A stretch of 64,000 nucleotides of DNA. It comes from Hanleya hanleyi (lineage: Eukaryota > Mollusca > Polyplacophora > Lepidopleurida > Hanleyidae). Made by a program: the position numbers and the translations under genes. Every line of letters begins with the position of its first letter. The first letter of the stretch is position 1. The DNA lies in contig JAVTVY010019642.1 in assembly GCA_036873755.1 (NCBI GenBank), forward strand, positions 17,736 through 81,735, read 5' to 3'. Positions 42,700-54,219 of the stretch are shown one piece after another. The notes under the pieces were generated by a model. That model saw only the letters and a list, made by a program, of their open reading frames with translations, was not told the DNA's origin and searched no databases.

Positions 42700-44530
42700 T
42701 TATTCACCCTGTCTTGAACAACTGCGACACTGAAATCAAAACTAGACTCTGTTCAGTGTCAAGCTCTTCGTATATGTACAGGGGCTCTCAGAACCGCTCC
42801 TTCAAATGTTTTACAAGTTATGTGCAATGAGTGATCTCTGTATATTCGCCGACGTATGAGCACTCGTAAATTTACGTTAAAGTCCCCAAAAACACAATCT
42901 GCCCTATCTGTTTTACCCCTACGCCATATGATAGATTTTATGTTGACAATTCTTCTCAGCCAGAACCGTTTAGTATTCGTTTCAAGTCTATTTATTCGTT
43001 CCAGGTCTATTTGTTCCATGCTTAATATTCCTGATTTAATTATTCAGCAGTCTTCTGTTCCAGCACTTCGTCCTTGGCATTTAATATTACCATTCATATC
43101 GTTAGATATTCATAGTAAAGTTAACCCTACCTGGCCTGGGGGGGGGGGGCCAAAATGCCTCCCCTCTACCAAACTTTCTGTGCTATCTCCGGAACGACAA
43201 AAAATAGAGAGCTGAAACTCCGTAACTTTATAGTCTATCGTAATGGGGTCATTTTGAGCCTATTTCCATGACCCCCCGAGGAGAGTATCATGGGTAAATT
43301 CAAGATGGCGGCCATGTGGGGTCCCAGAAAAGTGATGTTTTTGTTATATTTCTTTAAAATTTCTGCTTTTCTGCGATGAAAAGTGGGCAAAAACTATTTT
43401 ATTTCACATCACAATAATATTTACTGATTTATCATGCTGTTTTTGCGGAGAAATTGCATAAATAAAAAATTCGAAAAATCTGACCGAAAAATCGACCAAA
43501 AAATGCCGTTTTTTAAAATGACGTCACTGTGACGTCATCAAAGCGGCCATCTTGGATTTTTAAACATTTTCTGGAAGAGCTTGACCCAAGGGTATCTTGT
43601 GGTAAGTTTCAGCTCCCTAGCTCAAGGCGTGAGAAAAGTAATTAAGGGAGCCGAAATGCACCCCCCAGGCCACGACAGGTCCCAAAAAGCCCAGGCCAGA
43701 TAGGGTTAAGAAATCTGACCCCCAGTATATTATTCAGTCTTGTGCTAGGGAACATATTGATGCTAATTGGTCTCAATATTTACAGGTTTTTACAGACGGG
43801 TCAAAAGATTCTGATCATGTCGGGGCAGCTTTCTGTGTGCCGGAAAAGCTAGATCTGTGATTTTATCAGACTCGTTAAGTTACTTACCAGCACTTATTAA
43901 TTTTAAATGGACGAAATCTACTCGTATTTTATATGAGATATTACATATCTGCACTGTTTTGTCTTTTCAGGGAATACATATATGTTTTGAATGGCTTCCT
44001 GCCCATGTGGGTCTTTTGGGGAATGAGTCAGATGACCGATTAGCCAAGCAAGCCCTTTTACTTCCTGATATTTCCATCCCTGTTTTAATGAACATGTCCG
44101 CGATTTTAAGTTGGCTAAAACCTCAATTCATTCGCATGTGGCAGGAAGACCGGGATTTCGTCTACAAAAGGTCGCTTTTATCATGCTTTTAACTCAGATG
44201 TTATTTTAGCCCATGATTTTAACTTATCGTCCCGACTTGCTGAGAAATTATTTTATAGAATTCAATCTGTGCATATTCCTTTTAACCCTTACCTTGCTCA
44301 TTTTAATTTACATGAAACTGGTTCATGTGACGACTGTTTGGTGGACGATTCAGTAGATCATTTTTTATTCCATTGTCACAGACATGTAAGTTAACGTCAT
44401 TTATTTTATGCTGATCTTATTCGTGCAGGTGTTTTTAATCCAGCCATGGAGAATGTTTCTAAGCCTTCTATAACGGTAAGGTGTTCCAGGCTGCTGCGGA
44501 TTTTATCATCCGATGTAAGCGTTTAATTTA
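42700..44530 (+). pseudogene. Non-LTR retrotransposon ORF2 3' fragment (RNase H, zinc-binding tail), split by a MITE
   Basis: The plus strand encodes the end of an RT-RNase H polyprotein. Landmarks are SVQCQALRICTGALRTAP near 42,760, VFTDGSKDSDHVGAAF (43,785), SDSLSYLPAL (43,863), WLPAHVGLLGNESDDRLAKQ (43,994), and the Cys/His tail GSCDDCLVDDSVDHFLFHC (about 44,325). Several stops and frame changes are present. A 581-bp piggyBac-like MITE sits at 43,125-43,705. It is a different lineage from the element at 1-4,650, and 5'-truncated. Confidence 0.85.
43125..43705. mobile_element. piggyBac-like MITE, copy 1 (TTAA duplication)
   Basis: Inverted ends CCCTACCTGGCCTGGG and CCCAGGCCAGATAGGG, flanked by TTAA at 43,121-43,124 and 43,706-43,709. 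TTAA duplication and a CCCT start are piggyBac features. The host reading frame of the RNase H fragment joins correctly if the MITE and one TTAA are taken out. A second copy is at 54,220-54,761. It contains CAAGATGGCGGCCATGTGG and a G-run next to each end. Confidence 0.8.
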
Positions 44531-45580
44531 TACTGATCATGTATTGTAGTTTTTAACTTATTCCTTTTATATTTGGTTTATCTGTGATTTTGCCGTGATG
44601 TCTGTGCAGCTCTACTATTCATCGCATGACCTATACTTATATGTATTCTTTTTTAGATGTGTGCCTTTTTTGTCTGCTGCTTTCAATCTGCTTTTGCTTT
44701 CAATCTGCTTTTGCATGTGTATGCGCGTGTTCATTATGTTATATTTTTTGCTATTTTCATTTATAAAAATTTGCATGGTCTACTTATTGATTGTTTTTTA
44801 TATATTTTACTTTTCCCCTTCATGTATATAACCTGCCAAACATTTAATATCGCCTGCCTTTCTCTGAGCCATAATACTTTAAATCTATCTATTCCTTCTG
44901 CATGTTCATTTCGTTGAGATATATATTTCTCTGAAGCAATTTCAATGACATGGCGCGAATCATTCTATCGAATGGGCGCCAATAATCTAAATTCTGTCTG
45001 TCTGTCTGTCTGTCTGGCTACCTGTATATTCCTGACGATGGTATAACCTGTACCGAAATATAGAATATCACAATAACTGCACTTTTCGGAGTTACTTTCA
45101 TTCACGAAGTAATTGTAGTCATTTTACTCAATTTGTTGAACACGCTGCAAAAAAAAAAAAAAACAACACGAAAATTCACGCGGAAGCAGCTACTGATTTT
45201 TGACGAGCAAAAGTACAAAGTAGACAACTGTTTAAAATGAACGGGTTCTGGCTAGTTTGACTGAGCAGACTGAACAATATATTTACTATGATGAATTATC
45301 TCAAAGATCACTTAATTAGCTGGCGAGCATCGTACTTGATCGTGTTGATGGAATGGGTGTTTCGTATTGCCAAAATGGGCCCGCTTAATCAAACACTCTA
45401 TCGAGAAGTTGAGCAAATGGCATCGTCATTTTAGTACAGTATTTGAAAGTATTGCAATGAAATTCTTCACATACCTTTAGGATTCTTGTTAACATCGGCT
45501 GCAAATATAAAAGTAGAGAACACGTTTCAAAACATATAGCTTTTTCGCAATTCTGATGAAAGAGATAAGACAGTGAATTG
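44531..45580. other. Retroelement 3' flank, (TGTC)n microsatellite, spacer
   Basis: T-rich 3' region of the non-LTR fragment ends at a TCTGTCTGTCTGTC run (44,996-45,016). After this comes non-coding sequence with an A15-type run near 45,150. No gene. Confidence 0.45.
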
Positions 45581-46498
45581 TTAAAGGAAAAGTTCGGGTT
45601 TGGTTGCCTTTGATACCTATTAAAACAACTCACCAAATAGAACGCAAAATATATTTTTTCTCATTCTTTTAAAAAAAAATTTCAAGGCGTACTAACCATT
45701 TTAAAACCGCGAACTCGCAGTCCCCAGAGTGCCGCAATTATACTGTATGCAGAGGGCGGATATGACGTAGGGTCAAGGCATGGAGCTCTTCTGTCTGTTC
45801 GGGTAATCTATGTGCACGCACCACGGAGCTCTACGGACGATTTGGGTAGATAGAGTAAATTTAGTGAAATCATGTCGACGAGCGGCAGATCCGATCCCAG
45901 CGGTAAAAGCGACGAGGAAGCTGTGTTTGGTCTTCAGGGCTACCAATTCGAGCCGAAACGCTCAGATACGGAAGATCAGAGCAGCGAGGATGATAGCAGC
46001 TCTAGTAGTGAGACAGGCGACGCAGAAGCCCGCATGGGAAATTTAGTATGCGCACATGCTGCTCTCATTGAAAGCTTACGGGAGAGATCGAGTGACTTTG
46101 CTGTTGGGAGAGCGAACAAAGCCGCGCTCTGGCAACTAGAAATGAAAATGGTATGAGCTATTTAGTATTTAAAGTAATTCTTGCCAATTTTTACTAACAA
46201 AACTGCAAGTTTCACCTTAACACACGCAGCTTCATGATGCTTTCACATGCATGTTCTGCCTCTAGCTTACGTCACGCTGTTTTACGTATTTTTACTCCTA
46301 TTGGCTAACATAGGTCACGTGACATACATAAAATTGCGCTTTCCTGGAGTTTGGTAAATTTGACGGTATCACAGCATTTGGTTAACTATTTCTGCGTTAA
46401 AATAAATTCCAAAATTGAAAAAAAAATACAATTGAATACCATTTGACTAGCTCTTTCAGTTGAAATATAGCTTTACCATACCCGAACCTTTCCTTTAA
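45581..46498. mobile_element. TTAA-flanked element carrying an exon-like ORF
   Basis: TTAA at 45,581-45,584 and 46,495-46,498 encloses inverted ends AGGAAAAGTTCGGGTTTGG and, from the right, AGGAAAGGTTCGGGTATGG (about 20 bp, two or three mismatches). The interior of 910 bp includes the ORF at 45,872. Non-autonomous; the TTAA target again suggests piggyBac-type mobilisation. Confidence 0.6.
45872..46150 (+). CDS. Exon-like acidic ORF with splice donor, possible captured first exon
   Basis: 93 codons from ATG 45,872 to 46,150, followed by GTATGA, a plausible splice donor that otherwise yields an immediate in-frame TGA. The protein is Ser/Asp/Glu-rich (TEDQSSEDDSSSSSETGDAE) after a short FGLQGYQFEP segment. 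A helical end follows (AALIESLRERSSDF, AALWQLEMKM). The QPYxFEP-like start is reminiscent of the first exon of a zinc-binding protein family common in invertebrates, but the match is short. It lies wholly inside a TTAA-flanked inverted-repeat element. Confidence 0.4.
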
Positions 46499-46627
46499 AG
46501 AGACAGAACCACTTGAAAGTGAAATGCAAAAGTTTTTAGATTCTCATTTCTATAGTTTATATTTGTTGAACAAGATGACGTCACATCCGGGTTAAAGGTC
46601 ACTTTCGATGCGGGGCATTTCCGGGGG

Positions 46628-47300
46628 TCACGTGATGGGTTGAGTGGATGTAAAATTAGGATTTTCCTGGAACCTTAAAAAGCGGAAACACGGACTTTAC
46701 GCTAAAAACTCGCGGCCGATCTAGTCATGGGTGGGTGCATGTAAAACTAGGATTTGGTTTGAAAATATAAAATCCGGACTTTACCCCTAAACTATGGAAA
46801 ATCCCTTAAATGAGCCTAGGTACGGTAGTAGTGGTCCCCCAGCTTGCTGCGAGTGAGTTAGCCGGTGTATGTAAAATTAGGATTCGTTCCGAAAATATAA
46901 AAAGCGGAACACGGACTTTTTACCTCTACATGCAGAAAAGACATGCTTTTTAGTCCTGTGATAGGAATAGGCGAGCAGCTATAAATATATAGTAGACAAA
47001 GTGCTGCATCGCTCAGGTGCGCCATTGAGACATGGCTACCCCTATACACTAACCCATAGGGGACGACTCGTGGACCCTGGGTGTATCCAGAACTCATGAT
47101 CTCTGGCATACTGGTGATGTGGGTTGGTCTGCCATGGTAGAGTTACCTCAGCGCATGTGTGGAATGGAGACGAGTGAGTAGTCATATAAAATCGTTTGTA
47201 AACCATTAGCTTCAGTTTGTAACCACCTTACGTCTTAATGCCATGATGTAGACAGATGGGAGAACGAAAACAACAACAAGGATGTCAGGTCAATCATTTC
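46628..47300. repeat. Polinton P3 left terminal inverted repeat
   Basis: Inverted partner of 49,340-50,040; shared outer text is GGGTCACGTGATGGG. It carries three subrepeats of the type 'gtaaaattaggatttg...aaaatataaaaagcggaacacggactttacccc'. The same subrepeat occurs twice in P4 (62,515-62,725). The block 'ctatacactaacccatagggg' at 47,043-47,062 mirrors 49,425-49,445. Confidence 0.7.
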
Positions 47301-47431
47301 ATTATCCCCTCCAACACAGCACACCCACGCTGGTGGAGACGCTATGGGTGTGTTTACAATTCAAGTATGCTGTTGTCCAATCAAAAGCTGTTGTTTCATA
47401 AAGTTCAATCTTCGGCCAGGGTCGTTTTGGC

Positions 47432-47701
47432 TTAAGCGTCATCGGGCAGTCCAGGATCCCGTTGATACAGCATGTCCTGAAACAGTTGTTTGCTCATTTT
47501 GATCGCATTTTCCAGGGCTTCGGTGGGTGGTAACACCATATCCTCCTCCAAGTGCCGCTTGGTCTTCATGATGGACCTGTACGTAGGGTCGCCGTTCATT
47601 TCAAGCGACAGCAGGCTGTACCGTTCATAGATCACCGTGGCTGTTTTCCTGATGTTCGGGCGCATTTGGATGTACGCCTGTTTATCGTGGCAAGATGACA
47701 A
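47432..47701 (-). pseudogene. P3 Polinton zinc-finger protein gene, C-terminal part
   Basis: 89 codons open to TAA, without the N-terminal finger. QAYIQMRPNIRKTATVIYER is clearly the domain also present at 36,843 and 63,167. It continues through NGDPTYRSIMKTKRHLEED and EALENAIKMSKQLFQDMLYQ to PDDA, the only complete C-terminus of this family in the window. A 5' break occurs near 47,701. Confidence 0.75.
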
Positions 47702-48002
47702 CGCATGCGTTGGTGCTTAGCGGCCTCGGTGGTCCCATCTTGAGTTTTATCAATAATAGCATCGACTTGAACGTCGGCTTTGACCTAACGCTTCGGCTAG
47801 AATATCCTGGTTGTTGGGTTCAAAGTAACCATCAGTCAAGGTAGACTCTGTAGTGCTCATGGCGAAATAAGGGACATGGTGTCGTGTGGGTTATTTATAG
47901 TGGGACACTTTTGAGCTTAATGATGCGTTCAAACATACGTTTCTTTTGTGTGATTGCTATGGTATAGGTCGCTGTCCAGCTCATGCCTGGGGTTTTTAAC
48001 AT

Positions 48003-48269
48003 TTACGCTGTTCTTTCGATTTCCATGTAGACTGGGTTTTTGTCCAGCAATTTCATATGCTGACGGCGTAAAGCCCGTCGTATTCTGGGCACCAATGTGT
48101 TATGGCTAAAATCGCGGCTTTCTCCTTCGAATACCCTTTGTGGTGAAACTTGTTTTCTGTGGCCTTCAACGTCTCGCCCATTTCGGCGTCCATGCTGTCT
48201 TTGAACATTCCATAGCCTCAAGTTGACGTTGTGTTCATTCTCTTGTACGGGTTTGGGTTGGTCCTTCAT
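48003..48269 (-). pseudogene. P3 protein remnant downstream of ATPase, function unknown
   Basis: A frame of 88 codons from ATG 48,269 (MKDQPKPVQENEH). Alternative-frame text in the middle (ETLKATENKFHHKGYSKEKA) looks more protein-like, so at least one frameshift is present. It lies just downstream of the ATPase remnant in the same direction. No family recognised. Confidence 0.4.
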
Positions 48270-48399
48270 GGTTGGGTGATATTTCGGGACTGGTGGTTTG
48301 AAGGGGGCAGGTTGGATGGGTGGACGAGCGCTGCCAGGTGTGGACTCGGCTGATGGAATGAAGGTCGCAGATTCTGACGTTGTGATGACCCCTCGCCTG

Positions 48400-48945
48400 C
48401 TAACAGGTGGGTCGTCAATCAGTGATCTTCGGGGGTATGAGCTTTTAACAGGTAGCCGTACGGACGATTCGTCCCAGCTTGAAACCGCTGCATAAAATGG
48501 TCGATGATCTGAGGATAAATTCGACTACCAAACACACGGAGTTGTGCTCAGTCGATGAGATTGGAGAAAAACATGAAGTATTGGCAGTTCAAGGCAATAT
48601 CACAGCACGCCTTCCCTTGGGGAAAGAAATTCTGGATCAAATAGGTGATGGATAGATTTCGATGATGGGGTCCTTTGGTAAACAAGTCAGCAACGTGTGA
48701 ATTGTCTTTGGCCGCACTCATTAGATCATCTAGCACTACCACGTCGGTCTACTCGCAGTGGAAGAAATAAGCTTGATCGATATCGTGAAGAATCCCTGGG
48801 ACGAAGCTCACATTATTCAATCTTGTAGTTTCGTAGGCGGGATGCCACTGGCTGTAGCACCAGACTATACGGGTATAGATGAGGGGCCCTTCCTCTAAGA
48901 ATTTCAACACCACTATCACATCCCGTAGGGCCGCTGACCGTCATA
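48400..48945 (-). pseudogene. P3 packaging ATPase, broken
   Basis: Homologue of the P1 ATPase. A degraded Walker A (SGPTG, then lost GKT) lies near 48,930. RIVWCYSQWHPAYE, Walker B VVVLDDLM (48,725) and LFTKGPHHRNLSITYLIQNF follow. The C-terminal part (LRVFGSRIYPQ, YGYLLKAHTPEDH) is in another frame near 48,500-48,410. Stops occur before Walker B. Cannot be functional. Confidence 0.85.
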
Positions 48946-48949
48946 GTAT

Positions 48950-49335
48950 AGGGATGCTCTACTCCACTCGGTGGCGCCTCTTGGTTGTGTTTGCATTAAT
49001 TAATAATTGAGGCTAATAATAATAATAATATTAAACTGTATTTAAGCTCGATGGCCTCAGTAGATTTACAGCTTCTTTTCATGAGGGTCGAGAGCGATAA
49101 CAACAATAAAGAAATACAAATAAATGATTAAATGAACATAATAAACAAAACATAAGACAAATAAATAATTAATAATAATAATAATCTAGTGTACAATATA
49201 AAACAATCTAAATTTCAAGATAATACTAAAACGTTATGGTCAATATTAATAACTAATTTGTAAAAGTATTTAAACTTGGTAGAATGTTGTCTAAAATCAG
49301 CAATAATGACAAACGACTTTATATGAGCACTCACT
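48950..49335. other. AT-rich filler with AAT runs
   Basis: (AAT/ATA)n low complexity around 49,015-49,035 and 49,170-49,190. No gene or Polinton similarity seen. Confidence 0.4.
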
Positions 49336-49339
49336 CACC

Positions 49340-50040
49340 CAACTCCATCTACCATGGTAGAAAAACCTACATCACCAGCATGCCATGAATTCATGAGTTT
49401 TGAATACATTCCACGGTTCGCCCCCTATGGGTTAGTGTATAGGGGTAGCGATGTCTCAGTGGCGCACCTGAGCGACGCTGCACTTTGTCTACTATATACG
49501 TAGAGCTGCTCGCCTATCCCTATCACAGGACTATAAAGTCCGTCTTTTCCGCACGTAGGCGTAAAAAGTCCGTGTTTCGCTTTTTATATTTGCGGGACAA
49601 AACTTAATTTTACAAACACCCCTGTGGATGGCCCCATACCCACTTTTCTGGATTATTCCCCATGGTTTACGTGTAAAGTCCGTGTTCCGTTTTTTTTTTA
49701 TATTTCTGGGACAAATCCTAATTGTACATACACCCGTTAACCCACTCGCGGCAAGCCACGATCCGCTTAAGGACCTCTATTACCGTAGCTAGAATTATTT
49801 AATAGGGATTTTCCATAGTTTAGTGGTAAATCCTAGTTTGAAATGCATCCACCCAAGACTTGATCGGCCTCGATGTCCACTTCACAGGGATACCCGCCCC
49901 GACCCCATAGGTCCATTATAGGCCCTTCTAGTCCCATAATGGGATTTTCCCCAGTTTTTAGCGTAAAGTCCGTGTTTCCGCTTTTTAAGGTTCCAGGAAA
50001 AAACCTAATTTTACATCCAGCCATCCCATCACGTGACCCT
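49340..50040. repeat. Polinton P3 right terminal inverted repeat
   Basis: Reverse complement of 46,628-47,300 with moderate divergence. It contains the same three 'aaagtccgtgttccg...tttttat' subrepeats read on the opposite strand and the CATCACGTGACCC end. Confidence 0.7.
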
Positions 50041-50556
50041 CGGATGGGCTGTTAAATTATCTTCAGTTGATCGGGTTAACAAAATATTACAGAAAGTAAC
50101 TCAAAACTCACCATAACCTTCAGCAATAGCATCCACTGTCACTGAAACCAAATGAACGAAATGGTTAATTGCTCCATAAACGAATGCAATTCTCTATTCC
50201 CGTTTCTTTTGTTTATCAAGTAAACAAAACACCAAAGATCAACACAGAACTCAATGTTTAGTAGCCACTGCACGTTGAGAATACACGCTCGCTCTTCATT
50301 CTGACAACATCGGTTAACTCCCATTCCCATTCGTGCAGAAAAACTATATCACACACCACCACCCCTCCACCACAATCAGTTATAATACGAAGGAAACCCA
50401 TTGCACCCAGGCACAATCTATGGAGGAAGAACGGTGTACTCATTTAATCAATAACATGTAACGCAATACCACAATCAGAGAACAAAATATATATGTAGAT
50501 AATACCTCAACACATAAACAAACAGAAAACAACATTCAAATACTAATACCAGAAGT
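50041..50556. other. Unassigned spacer
   Basis: Non-coding; nothing recognised. Confidence 0.3.
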
Positions 50557-52448
50557 CCATAAAACTAGAAGTGTCCAACGATGTATTCCGTAGCATCGAC
50601 GGCATGTTATTCATATACGCGCATCCAGTTGAAAACATTGCCCTCTAGCGGCAACTGGCGAACTGCCAGGGGAGACAATTCTGGAATGTCAGGAAACGAC
50701 TCAAACAGCCGAGAATGCAACTCTAGCATCATCCTCCCCACAGCGCATGCTCCATTTCACAGGCTCATTAACATCCCTGCCTCCATTAGGGAAAGCTGAC
50801 CTTTACTACGTTGCTATGACGCACAAGAGAAAATCCACGGAAACCCACGTTCAGTTTGAATCCGGCCGAACAACTCCTTCAGTTTTGCACATGAGCGAAC
50901 TACTTTTTATATGCTCTGTCCAGATAAACAGGGAAAATAATATCCAGATACTTCTTTCTAACGCTAGGTCAATAGAGGTATTATGCAGACTTGAAAAGTA
51001 ATCGAAATGTTCGGCAAACATCCATTTTACTATATATGATTTCACTTCCGTCGACGTGCGCGCGGCCGGGAATCCTGTCCAAAAATCTGAATGGTGGCCG
51101 GGGTATTATCAGACCCCCAGCGAGGTGGTTGCTCCAGCATCCCGAGTCGAACCGCCGAAGGTGTCGCAATGAATCATGGGAGTTTTGTGAGAGGCCGTGA
51201 CACTGCATATCACTGAAAATCATCAAAATCGCGGCTTGCTGTGTTAACTTCTCTTGGCGACGTTGGGGTGATTTATTTGTACTTCCAAGGAAACAAAATT
51301 TCTCTTGGCTGTTAGTTACGAACACTGGTAACAATAATAATTAATATATCCTTTTGATTTATCCAGGAAATCTATTCATATGCCAATAAGCACTCAGCTA
51401 AATTGTCAGATGCGGCATTCTATGGATATTCGTTCTTCTTACACTCCTGGTGCGAACCTCTCGTCATCAATAATATTTATTCAACGAAATGTAATCTAAG
51501 TTGATACACTTATTCAATTAAACAAGCGAACAGAATTGGGGAAGCCGACCTGAATGTACTCATCGTCACGAGCACAACAGCTTTCCCCTTTCGTTCTCTC
51601 TCTGGGTCTAGCTTTTACATGTTATGGGGCTTGTGCTTCACGTGATATTTCTGTACAATTTTGAACTTCGGTTGTAAGAAAATTGAATGCTTATTGGTCA
51701 CCAGAGTTGGTTACGTCATATAATGATCTCCCACGCTTAGCGCGGAAAATTGAGGCTTAATACGAGTGGGTTAGAACATTCCTTAGAATTCGACCTGATT
51801 CAAACTTCTTGTTGATATATTGTGTAAACAAAAAGCCATTCGAATCACCAAATGTCTGTAGTTCGGAGGATCATGATAGATTATGGAATTTGGGATTTTA
51901 TAGATGAACAATAGAATAAACTAAAATAGACATATATAGTAATATCATGCCCACCCGGTAGGGGGCCATCAGGTTAGAAGCGAAGTAAATAAATGAACTT
52001 CCCTTATTATCTCCCAGAGTCTATAAGGTAATATAGATCTGGGTCCCCAGAATGAATGAACTACGACCATACCGATGATAATTTAATTAGCGATTTATTG
52101 TGCAAAACAAGATAACAGGAGTCTAAAGTACAGATAGGCCTACGTTGGGCAGAAGTTTGGATCTAACGGCAAATTTGCAATATTTACCGAGTCCCCGTAT
52201 CGTAACGTACGGCAAGACTGCGTGTGCCAGATAATTCTCATGATTCCTCAGTACAAATTTCGGTAATTCAGCTGCCGACAATTGCCGATTAATAACGACT
52301 GCAAACCGATCGGCGCAAAGTGGAAATTTTGTAGATTGCATTGCGCAGATTTGATATCTTACGTCACACGGAGCGTTGTTGAAAGGCTGACGGTGACCAT
52401 TGCAGTCTACCTGGTTTCAGTGATCGTTGGACACTTCTAGTTTTATGG
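50557..52448. mobile_element. TIR-bounded 1.9-kb element, no transposase
   Basis: CCATAAAACTAGAAGTGTCC-AACGAT at 50,557-50,582 is mirrored exactly at 52,423-52,448. The interior has no recognisable coding sequence. No target duplication could be identified. Probably a MITE-like DNA transposon derivative or an inverted-repeat-flanked segment. Confidence 0.5.
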
Positions 52449-52738
52449 ATTTCTGTTGACACACAAATACCCACACCGATATTCTCCATCACTTTATGAT
52501 CATCAAATATTATTGCCAGTAACATATCATATGTACATATTAATTTGTTAACAATTTACTAGTACGGTCCCAGTCAGTCTTGCTGAATGAAGACTTCTAT
52601 ACAACTCCTTAGTTTAATAATAGTATACATGTGCTACTGGCACGACGGGAAAACATCGCCCTGTGGTCAAGCCCATTTGTTAATCAGAACAGTTTCTCTC
52701 TAATCCATGCTTCCACCGAGAAATGATGTTAAACTATG

Positions 52739-52995
52739 CCCGGTGCACAGGCCTGCAAAACAAGAGCTTTGGGGGGTGTGAGCGGTAGTATTAGGGTGAA
52801 GTGTCGTAATATAGGGTCTCTATATATAACCCCATGCTTTATATAAATCCACATCTATATATATAACCCCATGCTTTATGTGGATTTATATCAAGCATGG
52901 GGTTATATATAGAGACCCCATATTTCGACACTTCACCCTACTACCACCGCCCATACTCCCCAAAACTCTTGTTTTGCGGGTCTGTGGCCCGGTGT
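52739..52995. repeat. Foldback inverted repeat, about 115-bp arms
   Basis: Arms start 'caaaacaagagctttgggg' and end with the mirror 'ccccaaaactcttgttttg'. They share 'tagggtgaagtgtcg' and 'tctctatatataaccccatgctt'. The centre contains a third copy of 'tatataaccccatgcttta'. It would form a long hairpin. Confidence 0.85.
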
Positions 52996-53494
52996 AAAAG
53001 ACTCGCCTGTCCTGTCATATCGTTTCCCCTTCCCATAGCATAATTTACACCGAATATATGGGCACGATCGATACGGTCAACATCTTAGTAACATCGTTGC
53101 TTTAATAAGTCGGGTCATTCTATTTTCTTCTTTTCAAATTCAATAAATCTGAGGACGAACTACTCGAAGCAGCATTCTGATTATTGATTAAAATAACCAA
53201 ATAATAAGTGGCAGATATAGTCGAGATAATCACTAACAGGAAGGTAACTATATTTTCCTCTTTTTTAAAGTTTTAAAACAGATAGCGGTTTTGAATTGAA
53301 ACTCTGACAGAGAAATCTTTTTTATGCTTTCCGTGTTCAGAGCTGATTTAGGTTGCACCTATAAGTCCCATATGAAAACCTCACTTTTTAGGGGGCCCAC
53401 AAGTGAACAACATTGTATGGTCGTTGTTTCGAAACAGATCGATTTGTCGGGGAAAAATTGAAAATCTTTCATCCGAGTTGACCATGTATATATT
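52996..53494. other. Unassigned spacer
   Basis: Non-coding; no repeats noticed. Confidence 0.3.
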
Positions 53495-53497
53495 ATT

Positions 53498-53905
53498 CGG
53501 ACATCACGCATCTTCATTTTATCCAGCCAATTTCTACGTTCCCACTTCGAACTTCCCTTGATTTATCTGGACCCCTTCAATATTCAAATAACTTATAAAT
53601 AGACACGAGACGTCACTGACCTCGAAAACATTTGAAATTCGAAATGGGTCGCACAAGAGCGTTATTGATTGGCTGACCTACTTAGTGGGCACCATATTAG
53701 GAGGAAGGACGCCGCTAATAGAGGATGATGTCACTCTATATGTGACTTCACTCGCAATCGATGTGTACGTTCTGATTGGTTCGTCTGTCGTTAGCTAGTG
53801 AAATTTACACCTCGGATTTTGAACGCTGAAGGGGTCAGATAAATCAAGGCAGGTTCCAAGTGAGAACGTAGTAATTGGCTGGATAAAATGAAGATGACAT
53901 CACGT
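53498..53905. repeat. Inverted-repeat element, about 85-bp arms
   Basis: 'catcttcattttatccagccaat' followed by 'ttgatttatctggaccccttca' at 53,508-53,583 is mirrored at 53,826-53,896. The 400-bp unit contains no ORF. A MITE is the likely source. Confidence 0.7.
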
Positions 53906-54219
53906 GGCCCAATGATCAAATTTTATTCTTTCAAGTTTTTGTGTGATAAACCGTCGTCTAATTTAGACACCTCTACAGCGTCTTTGAATAATGGTCAATA
54001 CATTTGTATTGCAGTGGTAGAGAGTGCCATTTGTTCCAGAGTCGTTTTGGGAAAATGATTCAAATCAACGACGTCGGGTGATAGGATTCTAGAGGACACT
54101 TGGTGTAATGAATAAAAAGGTGGTTTAGGCATTCTTGTTTATCTCTATGGCTTCAACCGGAAGTCTTCCGATAGAATATGAAACGAAAAGGTATGATGAT
54201 TTTTCTTTAAGTTCTTTAG

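Larger units (their letters stand above)
46628..50040. mobile_element. Polinton P3, internally deleted derivative
   Basis: A 3.4-kb element with about 700-bp inverted repeats and only remnants of three minus-strand genes: zinc-finger protein C-terminus, an unknown protein and the packaging ATPase. Capsid, integrase and polymerase are absent. The outermost bases are eroded, so no 6-bp duplication could be read. Confidence 0.7.
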
